Assembly (NCBI RefSeq): GCF_964340395.1
Contig: NC_135566.1
Location: forward strand, 6,000,501-6,064,500
Source of the DNA: Glandiceps talaboti
Taxonomy: Eukaryota > Hemichordata > Enteropneusta > Spengelidae
Direction of reading: 5' to 3'
Length of the DNA stretch: 64,000 nt
Notes under the pieces: model-generated
The model's input: only the letters and a program-made list of their open reading frames with translations
What the model was told of the DNA's origin: nothing
Databases searched by the model: none
Translations under genes and position numbers: made by a program
Shown here: one piece after another, positions 35,281-47,200 of the stretch
Numbering within the stretch: position 1 is the stretch's first letter
How the letters are laid out: each line of letters begins with the position of its first letter

Positions 35281-38200
35281 ATACATGCACACATACATAT
35301 ACATACACACACATACATACATACATACATACATACATACATACATACATACATACATACATACATACATACATACATACATACATACATACCACACAGG
35401 TATAGGAAATGGAGCTATTCTAACCCTTCCCAAGTGTACAGTCAGTCCACCACTCTACATTTATATCTATATTTATTGTATGGTTGGCCTGTCATACCTA
35501 CATCTATATCTTGTCCTCATTGTATTCTTACTAAATTGTACATACAGTGAAAAGAATCACTACTACTAGTAGTTGTAGTTCCTGTACAGTACCAGTCAGG
35601 TTTGAGGTAACATGCCAGTCTTGTTATATCATCAAAACTAACAAGTCATAAATATTCAAATGCAAGGTTATAGTCAACAGTTACTACACTGGGACAATGT
35701 ATATAGCTATGAAAATAACAAATTGCCCTACAAGCTCAATAAACAAACTTTGTTCATTTAAGGGGAGGGGTCTGGCATCAGTGCAATTGCTGAACTTCAT
35801 TTTCGTACTTCTTTTCGGAAACTTCCTCACCTTCAATGATAACAGTTTTAGTATTTACTACTGAGTTGTTGATAAGTTGATTAAAATGTACTTCTAATGT
35901 GATATACAGTGCTGGGCTTACGGCTAGTATTTGTTTACAGTGCTTTTACATTGTGCTAATCATAGTGGTGTGACTGATACAATTTACATCATAATGTCAA
36001 TGTCACAATTTTGTCACATTCATTTAGAGGGAGGGGTTTTTGGCCAAAGTGAACTAAGTTCGTTTATTGAACTTGTTTGACACTGTGATCATCCCTTAGC
36101 AAGACTGATGAACACTTGTGTACTCTAGCCTGTGTAGTGACAAGGAGACAAGTATAATAGGGATGGTGAAAAGACATTCTAATGTACTACCGATGATGTA
36201 TACCTTCAAAGTGTTTTGTTTGTTTATAACTTAAATCAGGGGTCACATGTACTTGACTTACATTCTCAGATGTATAAAAGGAGGTTGTGGCCCATGCAAT
36301 ATGTGACAGTTTGGTGGGACAACCAATTTTTTCACCAGGACATGTGAAATTAATAATTCGCTAGTCCGTTGACAACTGACATCCCTGTGACTCTGTCTGT
36401 TGTATTGTCAACTCTAGATTCTCAGATACAGATGATGATGAAGATGAAGATGAGGAAGATGATTCAGTTGCTGAGGTGACCAATGCAGCCACCAATACTT
36501 CCTGGAATTCAAGTCCAGAAAGGTCATTTCATGTTCCTTATAGGAGGCCTGGCACCAGTAGATCAGATAATAGTATTCCTAAGTCTTGGTATTCTACGAG
36601 ACAGAAAGAGACTATGAACACCACTCTAGAAGAGAAGTATAGTCCTGGCAAACATGTGTCGCCCTCAACGAAAACCTACATGTACATTAAGTCTGGTGCC
36701 TCAACAACGAATTCTAGAGAAGACAAGATTCCAAATGATAATGAAGATGTCTTACAGCATGAATTTGCAACACAAGAAGATACGTCAGGTAGTTTTGGTA
36801 GTAAATACGGACATGTGATCTCCATTGGTTTGGTTGTCTTGGCGATAGTCTTCTTCCTGATGCTAGCAATAGTCTATGTCACTGTTGGTAGTTTAGATGA
36901 TACTACCATTGCTGGTAAGTTTAATTTGTCATTTTTATTAACATTGTTCTGATAGCCATGGGAAGGCAGTGATCACCTGAACAAAACAATGACACAAAGT
37001 GATGGAAATAGAGGTGAATAAAGACATCTAGCCACTTCAACTACATCAGATTTCAATCAGATTGTAAGTTCACAGACTAAAATATCAAGGCAATCTGTAT
37101 AGCTATTGTGCCATAAACTGTGTTACTGTTAACAATGGAAGATGATTTTAAATGCCATTGAAGGCATACGTTGACGTTACCATTATACCAAGTCAGTTTA
37201 GAATGTTTTTTGTCTACTTTATGAACCGTACATATAAATGTTAAAAAAAAGGTTTTTTAGTTAGTACCTTGTCCTACTTCAAACGTGAAAGTATTCAATT
37301 GTAGGAGATCACAGCCACATAGTTATTTATAGATCTGATTCCGTGAATTCATCTTGATTTTGTTTTCTCTTAGATAATTTGCTCCTCTGTTCTGACAAGT
37401 CTACTGACACACAGGTAAAGATGTTTTCTGTTTTTACTGTATGTTATTGCTTTACTGGGAGAGGGGGTTTTAGCCCTTCATTGGCTGGTGCTAATGCGCC
37501 TGTCTGTCGGCGGCAAATAGGGCCAACTGGGATTTAAAAACTACTGACCGTCACCCAGAGGTTGCCAACCACAGTCCACTTGCTTGACTAGCTAATCTCC
37601 AAAAGTTGTAGCAGTTCTCAGTGAATATTACTGGTAGCCATCATTTTGGGCTTAAAAATAGTAAACTACTGTAATTTAGAAAATTAGGCAAAAAATGAAG
37701 AGATGGTCACAAAATGTATATGGCCATAGAGTATCTTTGAAGTCACAGGGACATTGCGGTAGGATGGTTCCTCTACTTATTCCATGGAAATTTGTGTATG
37801 TAAGGGATGATCCCACAAGCTCAGTAAACCAACTTCCTTCATCACCCCCTCCCCTAAACATACCTTCACAAGTGCGACAGTGACACATTTATAAATATGA
37901 TGTAAACATGATGACAATTGTAGCAGTCACACCACTACAATCGATGTGACGTAAAAACATGATGGTGGTAAACACATTAAGATACTACCAGAAACCCAGC
38001 ACTGTATATCACATAAGAAGTAAATTTTAATCAACTTATCAACATCTCAGTAGTAAATACAGTGCTTATTGTCATTGAAGGCATGACAGTTTTCGAAATT
38101 TGGTTAGAAGTATGAAATGAAGTTTAGAAATTGGCTTGACGACAGACCCCCTCCTCCCAAAATGAACAAAGTTCATTTATTGAGCTTGTGTGACATTGGG

Positions 38201-41200
38201 ATTGTCCCTAAAGAACATGTTATAGCTTGGTCTACCTACATTGACATGTACAAGTACTTGTGTTGTCAGTCTTTACCTCTAATTTCTATCCATATGTTTA
38301 CAGTCAGACTGTGATAATGTAGCCAGACAGAAGAAGGTATTAGGATTTGCCAACCATCTGTATGACAGACTATGTACAATAGCAGGTAAGTCAAACCTAC
38401 AGAAGTTCTTCATAGTACTTCATAGTAGTCATTCTTCTAGTCTGTAAGGTACGCCATGACGGGGCACCCTCAAACATCGGCCAACCCCTAACAGAGAAGG
38501 CCGGTGAGGGTGAAACGTCACGACATATCTTACAGTCTATCATTCTGCTAGTTACTATACATTTCAGTGTGTTTGCTAAGGGCATCTATATCCCTGCAGT
38601 AGTTGCACAGAAATAAGTAATTACTGGAGGGACTGTGGAATTTATTGGTTTTTCTTCATACATGACATTTCAATCATTTGTCACACCAAAATGAAGTAAT
38701 TAAGGATGGTATTATGCAGTAAATCAAATATTTAGTGGTATTTATAGATGATATTTCATCCTTTTGTCACACCAAAATGAAGTAATTAAAGATGGTATTA
38801 TGCAGTAAATCAAATATTTAGTGGTATTTATAGATGATATTTCATCTGTTAGTCATACAGAATTAAAGTAAAATTACCTAAAGAGGGGAAATTATGTCCT
38901 TTGAAGACTTGCAGACTTTAAAGTAACTCTATTTTAATATTACTCTGTTGTTAATCATTATAACTTAGATGACATTATGTATTTGAACAAAGGTCCATAG
39001 TAACCATGAACATACCCATAGCAACAAGAATTGTAATTGTATATATAGTAAAGGAAGGATTCATCTTGGACCTAACTGTAGAAGTGGACAAGATGGAATT
39101 TTTTTAGTATATGCAGCTATGTGATGGCATCATGGGTACGGTTGTAGTTTTGGGTACATATTTTCAGTCACAAATACATTGTTTTCAAGGTATGAACTTG
39201 TTCTTGTAATTTATCTTTCAGGAAACTATGAATGTGGAGAAAGCGATGTGGACAAAAGCAACAACATGTCAAGAAATGCTGCTAGACAACTTGCCTTAAG
39301 TCATCTGGTAAGCTATTTGTTCTTTGTTAGACAAAAATCATAACACAAATCCCTGGCAAAATCGACTCATATTCTGTAAGGGATGGTTTTAAGATATCGC
39401 ATCAACTCAGGAAGAGAAATTCCTTTGTTCAAGAGGTTTGTTTCATTGCTGAACTTCATCTTCGCATACAGTGATGCAAACATTTGGATATTTGATCATT
39501 ATTTCCCTGACATTCAATGATTCATACATTCATAATTTACGTCAAGGGACTTGACCAAATAAGTTAATTTTCATTTCACAGACTTATGTGAAATTCTACG
39601 TCCAAAACATATGGATCAAATCCCGATCTGGTGTGAGTGATGATCCTGTAAGAGCATCACCATAGTGTTTTGTGGGTGTTTTTTTATCAATATTATTTCG
39701 TTTATGTCAAGAAAATTTTAAATAACTTTTATTTTCAGGTTTCAGTTCATCTAGACTAACACGTGCATATGCGCATATAAGCCTAATGAGGCAACAATGG
39801 ACCACAACAGAGGTGAAATAGACTTTTCAATTTGTTGTTTCTTGGTAAACATGTAAAATTTATGTGATGTGAAATCATGCAACGACTCACCAGAACCCAT
39901 GCTTTATAAAAATACCTTTATTTCTTGAAGTGGAGTCCCCTTTGAGGAAATATTTGAAACACTTCTTGAAGTCTTACATGTTTTTAATTTTTTAATTTTC
40001 AAGAGTGATGAAAGTGATAGTAAACCTGCTGATAAAGAAGTGGATGTGGTTCTCAACCATACATTACAAATGATAATAAAGAACCCAGAATGGGGACTAA
40101 GGTATGAAACTTTTATATACAGTGTACAATAACAGATTAATAGCTTGCGCAGCGGCCACGTTGCGGCTCATTGACTAGTACGCATGCACGTCCTATATAC
40201 TATGCAATGTTTTTTTGGAGGTTTTACCCAAGGATGCATTGCGACGCAATGACTATACATGCACGTTCTATATACTATGCGCATTCTCCACACAAAGGGT
40301 GCTATCTACAATATCATTGTGAGGCAGCAGGTCACAAATGAATCTACCTTGCACGAGCTTATGTACCTGCCTGCAATAAATACTAACAGTAACTTATTGA
40401 GCAGAATTCTGTGATTGATTAGTTAAATTTGGCTTTGGTTAAATTTGAAATTTCATCTCAGGACCTCATTGACTAGATATAGTCTAGCAGACTTGAGAAG
40501 AGATTCGATGCCATGGATAGTCTCTAGACTATCTCTGCAGTGCATTGCTTATCACAGTGTATTACATTTTAATGCCCTAATACATATATAGGTGTTTGCA
40601 CATGATAAATAAGATTGCATTGGGTTCTGATGTTTGGGTATGGACCAAAAAGTTACACTGTACTATTTGTACTTCAACACAAATATGTTTACCCACAGGT
40701 TATTCAATACTGTGCAGGGTTAACAATTTAGTCAGTATATCTAACAAAACAGTTTTAAAAAAAACAAAAAATTTCTAGCTGGCGCAGCTTTAACAGGTGT
40801 ATATATATTCATTCCTGGTCATTGGTGGCTGAGTGGTTAGCTCATTTGCCTTTCCCACCGTGTTCTAGGTTTGAATCTGACCACTGCTACTCAAAAAAGG
40901 CTATTCTCAGTTTGACTCAACCAAACACCACAGGTTCTCCCCCTGTGGCAAACCATATTGAATTTCCAAAAATTGTGGTTGGTTTCATAAAAGTGATATT
41001 GATATTTATTTTCATGATTGGCAGGTTGTATGATTTAAACGGTGATGTCACTAACTCCTCTGAAGCAGTCGAATGGTTGCAGTCTGAACACCCACATATG
41101 ACAATGTTGTGTCGTCTTTGGAGATCTGTCTCTCTTGTCGTTTTTGAAATGTTACTTGTGTTGTTTGGTAAGTATCAGGCTATACTGCAAACTTGGGAAC

Positions 41201-44200
41201 TTTCGCTTAAGACTTATTTTTGCTTATTTCACTGAACAACAAAAAGAGCAAAAATAAGTAGTGACTAAAATGCCTTCTTGTACTCGAATACAATGTACCA
41301 GTCTGGTAATCAGTAAAAATTAGTCTTCAAGAACAAGCTGAAGACTGCAAAAAGGCAAAAAAAATTCAGTGGCAAAAATATTTAGGTTTACCGTATTTAG
41401 ATTTCCTAGATTGCTGTTATACTCAGTCTTTTTGATCATTTTCCTAAAGGAGAACAAAAGTTTTTTCGTAGCTCAGTGAGATTTTTCAAGGAGTTTGATT
41501 TACATTCAACATTTCCCTACATTCAACACAATTTATAAGTTGAGTTAGCTTTATTTGCCTGTAAATTGTGATTCTAGTCTAGACTTATCTTGTTTATGAA
41601 TTGAGTTAGCTTTATTTGCCTGGAAATTGTGATTCTAGTCTAGACTTATCTTGTTTATGAATTGAGTTAGCATTATTTGCTTGTAAATTGTGATTCTAGT
41701 CTAGTCTTAGCTTGTTTATGAATTGAGTTAGCATTATTTGCTTGTAGTAACGGGATTCTAAATTGTGATTTCAGTTTTATTGGTGATATATGGCATACTT
41801 GTGTATGTCAAGAATCGTTCCAAGAAAGAAGAGGAAGAAGAACGCAAGGTGTACGAAATGGTTGAAAAAATAATAGGTCAGTGCATGAATATTAAGATAT
41901 TATTTCCCTATATTTGTCTTCATTCAGCCATGGAAAATATAAGTGATCTAAGAGACCTTGTTACTACGTGTCACTAGATGAGTAGTGACAAACCCTTGAG
42001 TCAAGAGTATTTTCCAGTTGAATGAAGAAAAATATAGGAAATAATATTATTATACCTCCTCTTGCAAAATTTATGAAAAACCAGGAAAAATAATGGCAAT
42101 TTGGAATATTAGGACTCTTATTTCAAGCACTACAGAACCAATGAGGGAGACATAGGTTGTTGTGACCAGGGTATACAATCCATATTTTCTGTAGAAAGAC
42201 AATAACTTGGCTTGTGCATCATATAATATACACTTATGTTATTGCATTAGTAGATGTTTAGTACCCCAAGGGCTGTTATGTAGCAAATGTTCCCTGAGGC
42301 TGAAAGCCAAAGGAAATAGTTTCTACATAAAAGTATGAGGGATAATGTAACGTCTACTAGTGCCTGAATAAGGCCAAGCAATAAGTGTTTTATAACACAT
42401 TGCATTCTCAGGCACATATTCTTTCCATAATCAAAACAATTTCCTGATAGGATTTCTGTAATATTGCCCTAGGGAAAAGAGAATGTGAATGGTGCCCCTA
42501 TATGCAAATTGAGGTCACTATGGGTCAATAGTTCATACCATGTGATATGATCTAAGCCAATCACTGAAGGCTAGATGAACACGGTGTGTTATAAACTTAT
42601 TTATTATCATCTGATGAATGTTCCCGCAAGGTTTCCTTTAAAATTGTATTGTCACTCTGTCTGGTCATTACAGTCGAATAAAATCTTAAATTTTTATTGT
42701 TACTTTTGGCAAGAAAACTCAACCTCATTCTCAGTTAAAAATCAAGAAATGTCATACCAAATATTTAAAATAAAAGTCAAAATATATTAAAATTAAATCA
42801 CTCTAGAATCCAATATGGCCACCAAAATACTGTATCAACTATGGGAAAATTATAGATTGTCGATTTCTTTGAAAACAAGATGGTGAACCCAATAATTTCT
42901 TTTATTATTTCAAAAGTACCAAGAACGAGCTTTGAGAAATTTGAAGAACTTTGAGTTTGAGGGATATAATTCCCTGAGGCACGTTGCACCTTAAATATAT
43001 GTATCGCTTTCTGGTTTCTTTTAGATGTGTTGAAGACACACCATGATGTTTGTAAACATGACAAGGACCTACCGCAATACCTAGCCATACCTCATGTCAG
43101 AGACATGTTACTGCCACCACCAGACAGGTAAGAAACATGCCCCAATACTGGAACATTTTGAATCATCATATAAATTCTCATTGAATCGTTATATGAAGGG
43201 ATATAACAATGGATTTACAGTGTAGTGGAAATGTCAGTCATTGGTTGGGTTTATGAATTGTAATTTAAAAAGTTGAAATGTTACATGTATTGCAGGATCA
43301 ACATGTGCTATTGCTTCAGAAACCTGATGTGCTCACTTAAAATCTGACGACACCCTTCAAGCAGGGGCAGTTTTGTGTAATGTATTTTGACTGCCCACTG
43401 CTAGAAATGTTTGTGTACATGCAATGGTAGCGTAATAGTTTATGAGTCTTTGATGACAATTATTCCCTATTTATAAAGACTAAACCAACATTTGCAGCAG
43501 TTAGATTGTGTATTAAACACACAACAAAAAGAGTTCTTTAATGTTTTTCTAAATAATAAAATTGTTTTCTTATTTGTGTGTTCCCAGGAAGAAACTTCAG
43601 CCATTGTGGAATAAAGCTGTGGAATTTCTTGAATCAAGTGAATCTCGTGTCAGAGTTGAAAGTCAGTGTATTTCTGGTGAAGATTTTGCTGTCTGGAGGT
43701 GGATTCAAGTACTACATGTGAGTTTGTATCCTTGCACATTTCATCTTGCCACATCTACATTTATGATTTCCTTAAATGGTTTGCTAGCCTGGTGTCAGCC
43801 TGATATTGAAGCAGAACAACATATTTGCTGAAAATGGTTCAAATTCCAATAATTAGACACTATAGATGTTCATTAGGGGGTCTGTTAGTTGTATCCATAA
43901 GATGTACAGGTTGAAATCATGATTGTATTGGGTTGCAGATTTGGATGTGGACTTAGAATTCAATTTGATTACATTTATTGTACCGAATGATGTGTACAGT
44001 TGCACAAATATATTTACCCACAGGTGATTGAGTACTGTACAGGATGTAAGCCATTATATCTAACAAATAGTTTTAGAAAACTTCAAGTTGCTGCTCATGC
44101 AGCGTATTAGAAATCTAATGTTTGAATACCACATTTTTGTATTAGTATTATCTTATCAATGGAAGTTGTTGGTATTTTCTAGATAGGTTTGTTGTCTTGT

Positions 44201-47200
44201 TCAGGAGCAACAGTTTCTGTTGGGTCAATGACAAATTAAGTATCATTTTATTAACAGGATAACTATCCCAAGAGAAAGCAATGGCAAGGACAAGGTTAGT
44301 TGACATATTTTATAGCAATGCATTCTCGTTTTAAGAGCAGATTGTAATTTATGTAATGGTGTACATGTACCAACAGAGGGATTTCTGACGCCACCCTAAA
44401 GCTGTTGCAAGTCAAAAACTTGTAACATAAAATATTGCTACTCATTACAAAAATGAAATTGTTGATTTTCATGTTAACCATCAATATCAAGTAAATATTC
44501 CAAATATCAAATTCTTGTTGTTCAAAGTCTTATAGTGTATCATCAATGGAACATGAATGTTATGGTGCTGACCCAGCAGACTAGTTACACTGCTGTTACA
44601 GCACTGTAACAGTGTAGTTATGTAACAGAGCTGTAGACATTTAGTGGTGTAGAGGATCAATATAGAACAAGAAGGTTATATTCTAGTAGGTGCCTATACT
44701 AATGCGTGTGTAGCATGCAGAGCGGAAGTCGTGGTGTCGACCAAGAAATCAAATAGTTGTTATTACTCTAATGCCTAGGGAGTACTTCGAGTAACAAGAA
44801 CTGCTATCATATAGTGTACCTTGTGTAGTTATATCATGTTGTCCCCTAAGAAAAAGAAAAAGAAAACTTATTTGAAAACTGTTTACACGGCATGTAGGTA
44901 TTGATAATTCCAGAGACTGAACACAATTATACAGTGTGTATGTAATTATGATTGCAGACACTGAAGAGATGTGTCGCTATTGACGTATGTCATACAAACT
45001 ATTTTGATTCCTTGTAGCTTTTGAAAATTTGGAAATGGCTGTGAGGACACCAGCATACAGTCCAACACCGTGTTTAAAGATACGAAATATGTTTGATCCT
45101 GCTTTGTAAGTATATTAGTCTTTTTCATAATAATCTTTATGGCTTGGAAATGGATTTTGCAGACTGTGACTGAGGATATGTGATGGAAGGGCCCGACTTT
45201 AAAGCGTACTACCGAGGTCTGCAAAACCCATATCCAGGTTGCAATGGTTTTATCATATACCCTATATAGTGGCACAGAAATATCATTTGAATCATATAAC
45301 CACATAAACAGATTGTGAAATATTATTTTATGCTAAAAATTGTAAAGGTAAAAAAGAAGAAATCAAAGCCAAATTACTGAGGGAACGGATATCGATGAGT
45401 GCAACACTTACCAGATTTGGGCAAAAGTGCCAGGATGTGGTACAGAAAATTGTGGCACATGTTCCATTGAAAGACAGCAATATGGGTATATGATAAAAGT
45501 ATATATATGTTTAATACTATGGTAGTCTTGAAAGAGGAACAAAGGCGAGGCTGAATTATCTTAGCTGCATTTCTTTATGCTTAGAAGACCTGGAAAAGTC
45601 ATTTTTATCAACCCTGCATTGTGCAACATCTGTACATAGATTGATGATTGGCAGATCGGGCTTAAAAGATGTCTGCTGTACACTGATGTGAGGCATTATG
45701 GGTAGTAAACAATGCTAGGAGCTTCACACCTAGCCACACAATTATGAGGGCAGCTGTGAGAACAGAAATTTTATGTGAATTTCTGAAATAAGACTCATAA
45801 TATTTACTCCATCTCACCAGGTTAATTGTCACATTTTATTTCCAATACTAGGGAACATGGTGAAAATTGGCATTTGGGAATTCAAGATGCTATCCTTGAA
45901 AAGTGTCATGGCAATGATGGAATTGTGCATATTGCAGTTGATAAGACCTCAAAGGAAGTAAGTTGTTTTTTATACTCCCAGAATCACAATTGAAACATAA
46001 ACACTGCTCCTCCTCGGCTTTATTTATTAGCACACTAGTAATGCATTTACTTTGTTTTGATTTTATTTTGTTGACATTCTATTTGTACTTGATGTTGTAC
46101 CGTCTTTTATCTCTAATCCTAAACAATCAATCTTTCTTACAAGGGTTGCGTCTATGTCAAATGCAGTGCACCAGAAGCAGCAGGCAAAGCTTTCAAAAGC
46201 CTTCATGGATGTTGGTTTGATGGTAAGCTAGCAGAATTCAATGTGATAGAAAGTACTAGTAGCTCCTAATATAAGGAATGCTTATCTGTTTGTCAGCCAC
46301 AATCTAGTCGAGTCATGATGGTCGAATGGTTAGACTGTTTGGCGGCAAGTCAGAAGGAAACTTTGAATTTTTTGTTTATCAAAGTACCTGAATTTCAGCA
46401 ATAAATAATACTTTTGCTCAGATATGCACTTGTGGGGTTGCCATGGTAGTCAGTGACTTTGGGATTTTTGTCTTATCCTGCCATAGAGGGCGTTAATTTC
46501 TTTATTATTTCACCAGATTAAAGAAATTTAGGGTTGGATAGGTCATGAGAAACATATACTGTAAACCTGGAAATGTTCGCGTAAGATTTATTTTCGCTAA
46601 TTTCGCTACAAAACAAAAACGTGAAAATAAGTAGTAGCGAAAATATATATTTCTGCATAATGCAATGTACCAGTATGGTTATTACAATATTAGTGAAAAT
46701 TAATCTTTGTGAACTACATGAAGACTGTAAAATCGCAAAATTTTCTAGGCATGAAAATATGCAGGTTTACAGTATTTAAGTACATGGCTCCTAAGTGCTT
46801 ATTACCATCAAATAGAACAATCATGACTATCTATGTTCTGCTATTACATAGGCAGGTCTGCTAACTCCCATGAGACAATGTTTGCCCATGATAAGGACTT
46901 GCACATAACAATGAATGAAGAACAAGTTTCAACTCAGTGTATCTCTGTAACTGCTTGTCATGTATATTTTGCACAGTCATTAGCAGACTCTCCAGAATGC
47001 TAAGTTTATGAAAATTCCCTTTATTTTCTTGAGTGGGGTTCCCCTATAATGTTGGAATTCATCACCAAGGCTAATAATTTCTTGTTATCATTTATTTGCA
47101 GGGAAATTAGTAACAGTAAAATTCCTTCGATTGGATCGATATCATCAGAGATTTCCAACAGCTATGCATGCAACTATGCCATTAAAAATTGGTCAGAATT

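Noticed and set aside
39721-39832. Extra LEMD3 exon between exons 5 and 6 (acceptors near 39738-39744, donor at 39813)
   Set aside because: Both possible acceptors meet an in-frame stop within seven codons in the required phase; direct joining of 39307 to 40004 keeps the frame.
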